A stretch of DNA of 27,712 nt. Source: Saccoglossus kowalevskii. Lineage: Eukaryota; Hemichordata; Enteropneusta; Harrimaniidae. The notes beneath the pieces were generated by a model, which was given only the letters and a program-made list of their open reading frames with translations, was not told where the DNA came from and ran no database searches. The stretch lies in contig NW_003123430.1 of the NCBI RefSeq assembly GCF_000003605.2, positions 117,043-144,754 on the forward strand, in the 5' to 3' direction. Shown here piece by piece: positions 11,264-21,907 of this stretch (its first letter is position 1; each line of letters starts with the position of its first letter). The position numbers and the translations under genes were made by a program.

Positions 11264-11303
11264 ATGGTATTAGTGCATCGAAACTGTTCGGCGAAGCTGC
11301 TAG
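11264..11303 (+). CDS. Possible first coding exon of an unknown plus-strand gene
   Basis: An ATG at 11264-11266 with A at -3 and G at +4 opens 13 codons (MVLVHRNCSAKLL). It ends at CTAG|gtaagtat, a near-perfect donor, in phase 1. The surrounding 200 bp is CpG-richer than its neighbours, as expected at a promoter. No downstream exon was recognised before the window ends, and 13 codons cannot identify a family. It could also be a non-coding leader exon or chance. Confidence 0.25.
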
Positions 11304-11401
11304 GTAAGTATATGACGATTCAATACTAATATTGATATTTACCAGCTAGCTATCGCACTATGACTTGTTTAGTGTGCCTGCTCAGACTGCTCCGGCGTCT
11401 C

Positions 11402-11523
11402 GGGTCGTCCTTGCTGCAGTTTATGCAGCTCTCTTGGTCGTGGTATATGTTGCGGGGCGCAACGTAATATCAAAATAGCTTAAGCGGCCAATAAGAGCTG
11501 CTAAACTGCAGCAAGGGTCGTCC
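11402..11523. mobile_element. 104-bp foldback element with 9-bp target duplication
   Basis: The element is 11411-11514. Its ends are inverted repeats starting TTGCTGCAGTTTA and running about 22 bp with one extra base in one arm. It is flanked on both sides by GGGTCGTCC (11402-11410 and 11515-11523), which looks like a target-site duplication. It has no coding capacity. A 9-bp duplication is typical of Mutator-like elements in general, so this is a candidate MITE of that kind; the class assignment is inference. Confidence 0.65.
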
Positions 11524-11539
11524 ATTTGATCCTATCATC

Positions 11540-12520
11540 ATATTGTGTTCAATTCCAATTTCGAATGTGCATCGATTTATCAAAACAGTCATAGACATGT
11601 ATATAGTTCATCTGATCCAGAAAGTGATAGTTTAAACTTCATGTACATGTCCAGCTTGAGTTTAAATAATCTATATGCGGACGTTGAGCAGGCGGACAAC
11701 AACAAAGCCACCGAGCTATTATTTAAAAAAAATAAAGATCACATCTATGCTATTTTCCGTTTTGTGTTTCTCCCATTTGAGCTGCATTTCTGTAAAATAT
11801 TCTGTATATCACGACTTTCCAGAATTCGCTGGTGTTGTTAAGTTGTAGCATCCATTCTAGGAAATCCATATTTTAGCTGCTATTTATTTTCTTTAATTAA
11901 AATTAAAAGATTTACAGTAATTAATGAGGTCTTGATGTTAGTAATTTATATCCATAACCTGAATGGTATTTATGTATAAAACATGTCACTCACTTTCTTA
12001 TTTTATCGTATTTTTTCTCTATAACATGACGAGATAGAACAATTTGTATAATATATTATAAACTTGCGTAAATAACAAAGGTGTGTCAATAGTCAATAAA
12101 ACAGCCTAGGCAATACTATAGTCAGTTAGAAAAGACATACAATTTTGTTATTAATCTCATTATACACTTGTTATTAATCTCACTAACAACAACCATTCAT
12201 GGTTATTTCAATCTTTGTATTACATTTTAATTTGTTTAATAAGTTTTACAATACAAAAACCATCTTTATTATTGCTGCATTGTGGATATACATTTGTAAA
12301 TGTAGCTCCAGAAAGTGAGTATAACCACTTAGAATTCCTACTGAATTTTGGGACGCCATGAATTCACAGAAATGCTTTCTTAATTTCATTTCCAAATACT
12401 TGCTGTGATAGATGAATGTTTAAACTATCATTTATACATGTACCATAAGTGAATAAATAATATTACTAAAAAAATCTTTTGAAAATCAAAAGTTTACCAT
12501 CCAATCTATTTGTATCTAAG
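11540..12520. other. AT-rich stretch, no gene seen
   Basis: The 98-codon open frame at 11545-11841 has no recognisable domain. The rest is very AT-rich with simple runs. Nothing else can be supported. Confidence 0.45.
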
Positions 12521-12860
12521 AACCTTGGTCTGACTCACTGCACTGATGATCAATGGGACAATGGCTTCCTATAGAGACAAATTGTGTTAACTCCATATTG
12601 GATTTCACAAAGAATTGTGGGATTGAAAATTGAACTGAACAATATAACCATAAAATTTTTAAAAATAACTTGCATGTTGCTTGAAAACAGGAGAGGTAAA
12701 AAGCTTATTTTATTATGAATATTAATAATATTATGAATCACTGCCTTAACTATGAAACAAATAATAAGGTATAATTATTCTCTTAGAACCTAACCTGACT
12801 CACTGCACTAACAACCAATAAGACATTTATTACTCATAATTAGGACTAGGTATTAGGTAT
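12520..12860 (+). repeat. Outlying relics of the 81-bp repeat
   Basis: Phrases matching the 81-bp unit (tgactcactgcact followed by caat-g-ac) occur at about 12530 and 12793. The second runs on into 'aattaggactaggtatt', exactly the unit's end, before the SINE at 12861. The stretch between them is too diverged to align by eye. Confidence 0.55.
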
Positions 12861-13290
12861 TGTTATTTTTTTAATATTTTTTTTGGTGCCAGGCAGCAGT
12901 TTCGTACATTGAATGTCACTGTTGTCTCTCATGACTTTTTTTATGTGCAAATCGCAAGTGCTAACACATAGGGCATTTTTGCCACAGAAGTCATTTTGGG
13001 ACTACATGACAGAGCTGTGCGGCCATTTTTCTATCAAATGGCAATTTAATGCGCTATCCTGGCGTCAATCTGGCTCGATCGAAAACAAGCACCTGCAGAC
13101 CTTAATCAAGGTTCCCCCAAAGTCGCATTCATTAGTGAATAAATCTTGGCCAGTGGAATTGGCCTTTCCATTGAGTTTGGCACACTCACTCACCCAGGGT
13201 AGGGGTCGATATTCAGCCTAAGTAGGATTTGAACTTGGGTCGACAAATCATGAGTCTGATGCGACAACCACTATGCTACCAGTGACCGGT
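12861..13290 (-). mobile_element. SINE copy 2, full length, inserted in an 81-bp repeat unit
   Basis: This is the reverse orientation of the element at 4.8 kb. The A box TAGCATAGTGG reads 13278-13268, the B box AGTTCAAATCC 13235-13225, and the A/T-rich tail lies at 12861-12883. The flanks are the two halves of one 81-bp repeat unit ('ggactaggtatt' left, 'aataggtactattaatc' right), so the insertion is younger than the array. The plus-strand open frame at 12913-13221 is simply this element read backwards. Confidence 0.85.
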
Positions 13291-13372
13291 AGGAATAGGT
13301 ACTATTAATCGCTGAGGACCTGACCCGACTTACTGCAACCAATTGGACATTTGTTACCTACATTTATAACAA
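13291..13372 (+). repeat. 81-bp repeat unit between SINE and the TIR element
   Basis: The unit reads 'ggtactattaatcgctgaggacctgacccgacttactgca...ttgttacctacatttataac'. It resumes the unit interrupted by the SINE and stops where the inverted repeat at 13373 begins. Confidence 0.6.
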
Positions 13373-14300
13373 CAGTGCTCTCCCCAGACCCCTAAAGCTT
13401 CATGGTACAGTGATGTGACCCTGGGTCCAAATCAAATAATAGAATATTAATAATTTGCCCATTGCACATAACAGCAACAATGTGACGAAACAAGTCTCAC
13501 AAATTACAAATGCTGCATACGTCCGGAAGAAATACTGATTTGGTACACTGCTGTTATTTGCAGTTTTTGCTTTACTTTTAAAAAAAACAAGTGAAATTAA
13601 GTTCCATTGGAAATAAAACTGTACACATAAATTGAAGCACAAATTATTCAACTGCAGGCGAGATCGCTAAAGAAATAAACTGACTGGCAACACTATTGTT
13701 TGGAGGTGTCAATCTGCCTACTAGTACAGGTAATCCCCAACGAATGTGTGTCTTGGCTACGCTGGTGGCTCACGCTTTGCCAAATTTAGCCGAATGGCAC
13801 ACACATTGAGTTTTAAATTGAGTTGCCAAAGAATATATATTTTATAGCCAAAATTTACCATACTTTAGGAAAGTAATGATTATTTGAATGTATAAACCAT
13901 CTTTATAGTAATGTTCTTGAATGTATAATAAAGAAAAATGAATAGTTAGTCGATTTTTCTAGGATAGTTGACGTCACCATGTCTACAACAGAGCTGGTAT
14001 TATGTTACTATATTTTGTCAATCATGTATTAAAAAACTCTTGAAAATATGATACATCAGGGTAAAATGTAAGATAAAATATGAAACTTCGGTCTGACCTT
14101 TTGCATCACTTCCTGTTGAAACACCATAGTTCCTCACAAAGTCATATGTTATCGCATGACTTTGTGGACATTTTTTTTATCAACCCCAGTTCTTTATAAG
14201 ATTAAAACATTAACTCGAGACACACGTTAGATCAAAAGAAATACCTGGATTGCCAGTCTGTTTATTAGTGGTTCTAAGATAATCGTCAATGAATCATTTT

Positions 14301-14595
14301 CAGGGATTTTTTTAAACAAGAAACAGGGGCGCAACGCCCTCATGCCATGGCCATGTGCCCCTTACCCTAGGGAGCAGATTTTCTGGCAACCACAAAATTC
14401 TGAATGACAAGGGATCACAAGTGGCTACAGTCTTCAACTTTGACCTGTCTGACAAGGAAGCCATAGAATGCTCCATTTTAACTTAGAATTATCAAAAACT
14501 CCACACCCTGATAGGGAGAACCCCATCTCCCCCACTTGGTGGTGCCACTGAATTGCAGTGCTCCCTCTTGCAATTTTTTTCAAGAAAAAACCCTG
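14301..14595. mobile_element. 295-bp MITE with CAGGG ends
   Basis: The ends are CAGGGATTTTTTT (left) and AAAAAACCCTG (right), imperfect inverted repeats. Both are flanked by ATTTT (14296-14300 and 14596-14600). There is no coding capacity. CAGGG ends fit a hAT-like MITE, but the visible flanking repeat is five bases and A/T-rich rather than the usual eight, so the class is uncertain. Confidence 0.45.
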
Positions 14596-14934
14596 ATTTT
14601 AATTAACAAAACATTCTAAATTTGTTCAATGCAAGAATGTTACAGTTTAGCTGACAAAGTTAGGGTGATCGTAATGTTACACATAAGGTATAGATCAATG
14701 AAAAATCGTTGACTTTAGTTTGAAATTTTTGTCAGTATTAATATATTATTTTCATTCTATTTTGACAACTCGCAATCTAACAACAAAAATGTTCCCCTAA
14801 CGTCACATGAACTGACAGTGACATGGGCACTAAAACTGACTGTACTTGTTGTACACAGAATAATGATAACCAGTTATCTCCATGGATAACAATTTAATTT
14901 ACTGACTGACTATTAACTATTTCCATTGCTTTTT

Positions 14935-15359
14935 AGCTCCGCTGTCGACAAAGTCGACACAGCTAGACATTAGTGGTGGAATGGTGCATAGCATAGTGTC
15001 AAAACCTCAGATTTTCTATTTTTGGTGAATATTTTTGTCATTTTTGGTAAAAAGTGATATTTTCGTCTTTTTGTTAAAAACCGCTAGTCCGATTGCTTTG
15101 ATATTACATATATAGGTACTACATGTAGACCTCCCTCAGATTTGTTCATTTCATGATGATATCTTCAATTATCTAATTTTGATGAATATTTTAATTTGTA
15201 ATTTTTAGTAAAAAGTGATATTTTTGAATTCTTGTTGAAACAGCAAGAACGATTTCTATACATACTATACATATTGTTCATTTTCTTATATGATATCCTC
15301 AGTTCTTTAATTGAAATGTGCCTTGCTAACAGCGGAGCTATCTCAGCTGACAGGCTGCC
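14935..15359 (+). mobile_element. Foldback element copy 1 (AGCTCCGCTGT ends)
   Basis: Perfect 11-bp inverted repeats AGCTCCGCTGT lie at 14935-14945 and 15329-15339. The left end holds a hairpin (GTCGAC-aaa-GTCGAC). The interior carries two copies of a ~160-bp unit around 'taaaaagtgatattttt...ttgttaaaa'. Homology with the copy at 26.4 kb extends to about 15359. It has no open frame and is non-autonomous. Confidence 0.7.
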
Positions 15360-15597
15360 TCTTTTGTTGTTCTATTTCAAACTTTATTTGACTTGATAAA
15401 TACATAAAATACAATGGAGTAAAATGATATAAAATATCAGACTGTCTCATCTTTAATTAATTGTAGATAGATTGTTAACTAATTTTATACTAACACAGTT
15501 ATTGTATCACAATGTTCAATGGGAATATTATGCAAATTTGAAACAGTGTTATGCAAATTAGCCACAATGCTTGACATGGGGTCTGGGGAGAACACTG

Positions 15598-16200
15598 AAC
15601 TTGGACTGGATTTTATTAATCCTGAGGCCCTGACATGAATTACTGCACTAACAACCAATTAGACATTTGTTGTCTATAACTAGAACTGGGTTTTACATGT
15701 ATTAATGCCGAGGCCCTTCCCATAATCATTGCACTGATGACCAATGGAACACAGGTTACCTATGACTAGGACTGGGTACAGTGTATATTGGTTCCAGAGG
15801 ACTTGACTTGACTCAGTGCACTAACTGCCAATGGGTCATTTGTTATCTATAACCAGGACTGGGTATTATTAATCCCAGAGAACCTGACCTGACTCACTGC
15901 ACTAACTAGCAATGGGACTTTTGTTACCTATATCTAGGACTGGACATTATTATACCCAGGGAACCTGACCTGACTCACTGCACTAACTAGCAATGGGACT
16001 TTTGTTACCTATATCAAGGACTGGGCATTATTATACTCAGGGAACCTGACCTGACTCACTGTACTAATGACCAATGAGTCATTTGGTAAATAATTAGGAC
16101 TGGGTATTACCGGTATTAATATTAATTCCCTGACCTGACTCACTACACTATTTACTAATGGAAGACTTGTTACCGATAACTCTCAGGCCCTGTACTGGGA
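15598..16200 (+). repeat. 81-bp tandem array, about 7 units
   Basis: Units carry 'aacctgacctgactcactgcactaactagcaatggg' type sequence, starting at 15881, 15962 and 16043, exactly 81 bp apart. More diverged units extend to about 15600 on the left and 16200 on the right. It is non-coding minisatellite DNA. Units to the left of 13.37 kb belong to the same array, now split by insertions. Confidence 0.85.
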
Positions 16201-17520
16201 TAAATTAGCATAACATACAAGCTTTGTATTTTGATAGATATTTTAACAATTATTTTTTTTTTATTATTGTAGGAAACTTGGAAATACTATACAGAGAAAT
16301 GAAAGTATATGGTATCAATTGCTTCAGTATCCGTAACAATGATTTATGACTTTTTAGTAATTGTATTACCACTTTTTCAGTTTTCTGATTATTTCGTGAC
16401 TGTATGGTGTATTTTGTTATAATGATAATAACAAAAATATTATAAAACTGTATTACAAAGGTACCATACAGTATAACAAGAATTATAGTGTGATTATAAA
16501 TTTATACTCAATCTAGAAATAAAGTTTCTCTTCTGTGCCCTTGTCAGTGTTGGTCACTTTGTAGTAAAGCATGTGATCATGTCAGCATTATGGATATTGT
16601 CAACAATTATAATATTTGAACTCTCAATATTTTCCAAATGAGTGAAATGATAAGTAAGATGGTGCATTGTTTATTTTTAAGCATGCTATATATTACATTG
16701 CTCAGTACTATGGAAAATTCTATAATACTTGAAATTGCAGTGTTGGATTCTTTAATTGGGCAAATAATATATATAATAAATATATTATTTCTGCTTCTTG
16801 CGATACCACATTGTGTTGTGTTTATGTCCTACAAAATGTTTGCTTTAAAAATTTAAACTTAATTGAAGCATAAAGCTTTGATCTCTATGATTTATGTATA
16901 ATAACAACTGTTCATGTGTTGCACAAATTAGGGGCTTACAGTTTGACCTAGGGTCATGGTGTACACTAATTGTGGTTGGCATGGTTACACTAACTTCCCA
17001 GCAGTGTAAAGGCAGATAACAACAAACTTGATATGAGCATCATACTAAGTACATAGTGGGTTGTTATGTCACATTGTTTTGTTCAAAAATGGGAACTGAT
17101 TGGGATTGATCTTTGTGTGTGTGTACAAGCATGCATCTCCAGCTGCATTGTTAACATGCCAGGACTGCTAACATTCTAACTGGAAACGTGCATCATACAT
17201 CTTGTGATATACCAGTATATACATTGTGCTGGGTAAAAAAATTTAGATATTTCTATCATTCTGAAACCAGATCTTGGTCGTGTGTATGGGATTCTTTCAA
17301 ACTTAGTATAAACATGGGATCATCCAATATGACAATAAAATAGATCATGTGTGGGGTCTAGTGCCCTTTAGTTTAGTTCTATATTTTCTGATGTGTCAAG
17401 TCTACTCAAAAAATGTAGCCCAAATAGAAAAATTCTTGGGATAGATAAGTATATGAGGTGACTGGTACAATAACCACAGTGTACACTGTAGATCCACTGT
17501 TATACCACTGCCACCTGTTG
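16201..17520. other. AT-rich stretch, no gene seen
   Basis: The 72-codon open frame at 16638-16856 is hydrophobic through AT composition and has no start context, domain or splice sites. Nothing else is supported. Confidence 0.45.
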
Positions 17521-17524
17521 TTGA

Positions 17525-19205
17525 TTCATTCGTCGAGCAGGGATATTAGGCAGGGTTGCAAATTCCACACCACACCACGCCAAAGCACCATTAGATTACA
17601 AGTGGGAACATCAGTACTGTATTTCTGGTGACAAACCAGATTGTAAAGAAGACCCTGTACCATATGATCCAGTACTGTTGATGGGCCCAGATGTACCATT
17701 CTTTTGCAAGGAAGAATGTCTAACCTTGGGCACGGTGTTAACGAAATTTTAATTTCCACATTAGTTGCATTATTCTGATTTACCAAGTGCTGCTGCAGTT
17801 TCTGGCTTTAAGCTGGCACTCAATGGACAATACAAGAATTTGCTGATCGTAACGTTTTTACATGGCTAACATCACCCATGTTGTTGTTTATGGAGAAAGG
17901 ATATTCACAGAACACGGGCATGCAAAACTATTTTGATTCAATGGGACCAAATATAAGGAATTAGTTTGGACCAGTGCTGCCTAGGTAGCTTGCCATTAAG
18001 AGGGCCTCAACAGAGGCAGCAGTCAATCATACTGCCAGAACCAATGATGCTAGGCATAGATGCACCAATATAATATGTGTTCTAAATATGGTAAACTGAA
18101 GACAGATACACACGAACAGTAATCTCATTCATAGGGTCAGAATGCCCAATAATGACAGTCTGGTCGAGGGGAATGCAGGAACAATCATAGCAACCAAGGA
18201 AATGATCGTTGATGTGGTTGGGGGTCAGGTGTTTTCAGTGGTATGAATTAAAGGATTCATTTTGTTTCCCAACCCTTACCTCCTGTGGCGTTAAATTGTT
18301 TGGTTATCGTAGCAAACTGGCTAACTATCACAATGACCCTGTAGGACCTTTCAGTAGTCAAGCACAGCTACAAGTTAGCCAGAAAGTTGACTACATCACC
18401 AGTGTCAATGGCTCTGCCAAGAGTTATGGTAGGCATGATTTTCCAGGAAGTGAAAATTATTGGTAAATGGCAGCAGTGCCTGACTTTTCTGTGTTATTCT
18501 TCCATATTTTTGATGAACAATAAAGAACAATATAGACCCAAGCCAACTGAATCAGTATATTCTCCCAACAATGTGAATCCATTCTATCAATATCTGGTTG
18601 ATACAAGAGCAGTTATTTTAGCACACATCCTTCAAACAATCATGTCCCACATTTAGTATTTCCATAATTGTATTCTTAGGAGTGTTTCAGGTTGAGAGAC
18701 CCGGCAGCCACACTTTTTGCATGCAAGCACATCTACACAGCTCAGACAATTAATGAGCTGTGTGGAATTGGTTTCATCTATGAGAGGCCTTGTGCCTCAA
18801 ACAGCTCTTAATGTTATGCTCGTCCAGGTACACACACTCCAGTTGTGTGGGTCGCCACATGAGAAATATCATGGACCTCACAAAGCTTGACTGCCCTCAA
18901 GTGGATGGACTTAACCAACATAAGACGGAGATAACAGATTGCTCAATCAACTCCGGCTATAACACTGGTCATGGACGCCTTGAAAATAGAATGGGGAGTA
19001 GCACAACACAGCTTCACATAAACATACCTAGTATGTTGGGGGAGGCACTAGATTGCTTTTTAGATGAGTGGGAAATAGAACTGAAGCCCACCTGGCAGGG
19101 GTTAGAAACAGTGTGGCCAACGCAACGCGCAATGCCGTGTTGCACATTCCAATCTTGTGTTTCAGTTTATATGTTCATATATGTGCCTGTAATTTTGAAT
19201 AGATA
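17525..19205. other. Unassigned stretch with broken coding-like frames
   Basis: This stretch is less AT-rich than its neighbours and holds several medium open frames. They are plus about 17530-17750 without a Met start (contains YDPVLLMGPDVPFF), plus 18209-18466, plus 18790-19206 (138 codons) and a minus-strand CKKCGC motif near 18700. None matches a family I recognise, and they do not join into one frame. A decayed DNA transposon is one reading; ordinary intergenic DNA is another. Confidence 0.2.
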
Positions 19206-19462
19206 ATTATTTAGCTGTGCCCCTTTCCCCATTTTGGGATTTACTTGAGGGTCACTAATGGGCCTGAACTCCCGCAGTTCACCCACCACCAGCCTGAGGG
19301 TATACTTTGTACCCATTGAACATGCATACAATACATTGGTTTTGGCAAGGTAGGTAGGTATGCCTTCACTATGCAAAATTTCGAATAATTCCCCGGGAAT
19401 CTGATAATGCAATGAACAGTACATAAGGACAGGAAATTATGAATTGTTGGGGGTCATGTGAC

Positions 19463-20317
19463 AACAAAAGAATGCACACTCCTATGTTGGCACCTTTCGT
19501 ATATTGATTAATAACAGATCCCGACAAGAGAATAATACATGCCACTATTTTCGTACCAATCGTATATCGAATAATAACAGATCACGACAACAGAATATTA
19601 CATGCCAAACTTTTTGTACCAATCCTATATCGAATAATAACAGATTCTGACAACAGAATATTACATGCCACTATTTTTGTACCAATCCTATATCGAATAA
19701 TAACAGATCCCGACATCAGAATATTACATGCCACTATTTTTGTACCAATCCTATATCGAATAATAACAGATCCCGACAACAGAATAATACATGCCACTAT
19801 TTTTGTACCAATCCTATATAGAATAATAACAGATCCCGACATCAGAATATTACATGCCACTATTTTTGTACCAATCCTATATCGAATAATAACAGATCCC
19901 GACAACAGAATAATACATGCCACTATTTTTGTACCAATCCTATATCGAATAATAACAGATTCCGACAACAGAATAATACATGCTACTATTTTTGTACCAA
20001 TCCAATATCGAAAAATAACAGATCCCGACAACAGAATATTACATGTCACTATTTTTGTACCAATCCTATATCGAATAATAACAGATCGCGACAACAGAAT
20101 ATTACATGCCACTATTTTTGTACTAATCCAATATCGAATGATAACAGATCCTGACAACAGAATATTACATGCCACTATTTTTGTACAAATCCTATATCGA
20201 ATAATAACAGATACCGACAACAGAATAAATAATACATGCCACTATTTTTGTACCAATCCAATATCGACTTATAATACCAGATCCCGACAACAGAATAATA
20301 CCATTTGGTAACCAATT
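19463..20317. repeat. 63-bp satellite, subfamily A, about 13 units
   Basis: Units begin at 19498, 19561, 19624 and so on every 63 bp to 20191. A unit with a 4-bp insertion follows and a shortened transitional unit starts at 20258. A degenerate unit precedes 19498. The consensus carries 'atatcgaataataacagatcccgacaacag' and 'tgccactatttttgtaccaat'. Because 63 is 21 codons, the minus strand stays open for 212 codons (20220-19582). That frame is a 21-residue repeat made by the satellite, not a gene. Confidence 0.92.
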
Positions 20318-21022
20318 CCATAGTGAAGTATAGCAGTTCCTGACAACTAAATTATATGTGCCACTATTTTGGTACCATCTCTACAGTGTAGTATAACAGT
20401 TCCCGACAACTAAATTATATGTGCTACTAATTTGGTAAAATTCCTTTAGTGAAGTATAGCAGTTCCCGACAACTAAATTATATTTGCCACTATTTTGGTA
20501 CCATTCCTATGGTGAAGTAAAGCAGTTCCCGACAACTAAATTATATGTGCTACTATTTTGGTACCATTCCTATAGTGAAGTAAAGCAGTTCCCGACAACT
20601 ATATTACATTTGCCACTATTTTGGTACCATTCCTATAGTGAAGTAAAGCAGTTCCCGATAACTATATTATATGTGCCACTATTTTGGTACCATTCCTATA
20701 GTGAAGTAAAGCAGTTCCCGACAACTAAATTATATTTGCCACTATTTTAGTACCATTCCTATAGTGAAGTAAAGCAGTTCCCGACAACTAAATTACATTT
20801 GCCACTATTTTGGTACCATTCCTATAGTGAAGTAAAGCAGTTCCCGACAACTAAATTACATTTGCCACTATTTTGGTACCATTCCTATAGTGAAGTAAAG
20901 CAGTTCCCGACAACTAAATTATATTTGCCACTATTTTGGTACCATTCCTATAGTGTAGTATAGCAGTTCCCAACAACTATATTATATGTGCCACTATTTT
21001 GGTACCATCCCTATAGTGTAGT
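20318..21022. repeat. 63-bp satellite, subfamily B, about 11 units
   Basis: This has the same 63-bp monomer length and order as subfamily A but a different consensus: 'atagtgaagtaaagcagttcccgacaactaaatta' and 'tgccactattttggtaccatt'. Units start at 20318, 20381, then about every 63 bp to 21010, where the array stops. The units near 20569-20946 are the most uniform. The plus-strand open frame at 20484-20750 is an artefact of the 21-codon period. Confidence 0.92.
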
Positions 21023-21296
21023 CCACAGTCAGCTGGTGCACACGTAATAATAACATAAATACGATATTTACTATATGGGGGCCGCCATCTTGAATGACGC
21101 ATAAAACTAAATAAGAGACAAGTTGTGAAACGCGTTTTTCAGATTCCTACAAATCAGCACAAACATACCAATCTTTCACAAAAATATGGTCCGTTGGGGT
21201 CATATTAAGCCAACCGATAACAAAATTCGGCCTAATTCGTCGTTTTTGTGTGGAAAAATCCCTTGCATACGAACACCTAATTACTAGAACACTTTC
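21023..21296. other. Flank of the satellite, no gene seen
   Basis: This unique-looking sequence includes 'gggggccgccatcttgaatgacgc' at 21076-21099. No exon or complete repeat is recognised. Confidence 0.4.
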
Positions 21297-21392
21297 CTGG
21301 GGTATTTAAAACTAAAAATTGGCATTCCAGCTCAGCAGCCAATAAGCGACGGCCTAACGCTTAGATGACAATTTCGGTTTCAAATACCCCGG
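21297..21392. repeat. 96-bp foldback (inverted repeat)
   Basis: Arms at 21297-21324 and 21366-21392 are inverted copies of each other: GGGGTATTT-AAAC--AAATTG on one side, its complement on the other, with a few mismatches. The loop contains its own hairpin (taagcg...cgctta, 21343-21363). There is no clear target duplication. It could be a short MITE or a structured transcript segment. Confidence 0.55.
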
Positions 21393-21907
21393 CTTACCCT
21401 TAAAGGAACACTTATATGGTTAATGCTCTCAACGCAATTTTGAGTAATATTCTCATGTCAATTTAAAAACGAAACACGCCTATGTGAAAATGCGTGTTTT
21501 TTAGTATGTTTTCAATCCGGGGTACAATACATAGAACTTGCCTAATGGGGACGTGCCCCTGAAATGTTTCGTTTTTTTTTTATTTTAGGTATAAGTATTG
21601 GTCTTATTTCTGGTCAAGATAGGTATAAATATCGGTAATATTTTTCCGATTTGGTATACTTATGGGTCCGTACATATGATCAAATATCTTCACCTCAGAT
21701 GCCGGTCTCGTGCAATATCATGTTGAGTGCTATCAACTAGCTGCAACATATTGCAACATATTGACATTATTCTGTCAATATGCAAGCATAATACACGGAT
21801 CAACTTTAGTTTCCAACAAATGTTGCAGCCTGTATAGTCATCTACTGATTGATAGAACATACAGCCACAATTATCCAGGACTAATCGCTTCGATGATAAT
21901 CGAGTTT
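21393..21907. other. Intergenic stretch, no gene seen
   Basis: No feature is supported. The 92-codon frame starting at 21710 runs into the SINE and is a shadow. Confidence 0.4.

Larger units (their letters stand above)
13373..15597. mobile_element. 2.2-kb element with 20-bp terminal inverted repeats
   Basis: The left end CAGTGCTCTCCCCAGACCCC (13373-13392) and the right end GGGGTCTGGGGAGAACACTG (15578-15597) are inverted copies with one mismatch. Outside both ends lies the same 81-bp repeat in the same orientation, and its phase resumes across the element. This marks an insertion. The CAGTG terminus resembles hAT-superfamily ends. I could not settle an 8-bp target duplication by eye. No transposase frame is visible, so it would be non-autonomous. 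It contains two further elements (14301-14595 and 14935-15359). Confidence 0.5.

Noticed and set aside
12913-13221. 102-codon plus-strand frame
   Set aside because: SINE copy 2 read backwards.
19582-20220. 212-codon open frame on the minus strand
   Set aside because: It is the 63-bp satellite read through; 63 is 21 codons, so one frame stays open and gives a 21-residue repeat. No start context or unique sequence.
20484-20750. 88-codon repeat frame on the plus strand
   Set aside because: Same artefact in satellite subfamily B.
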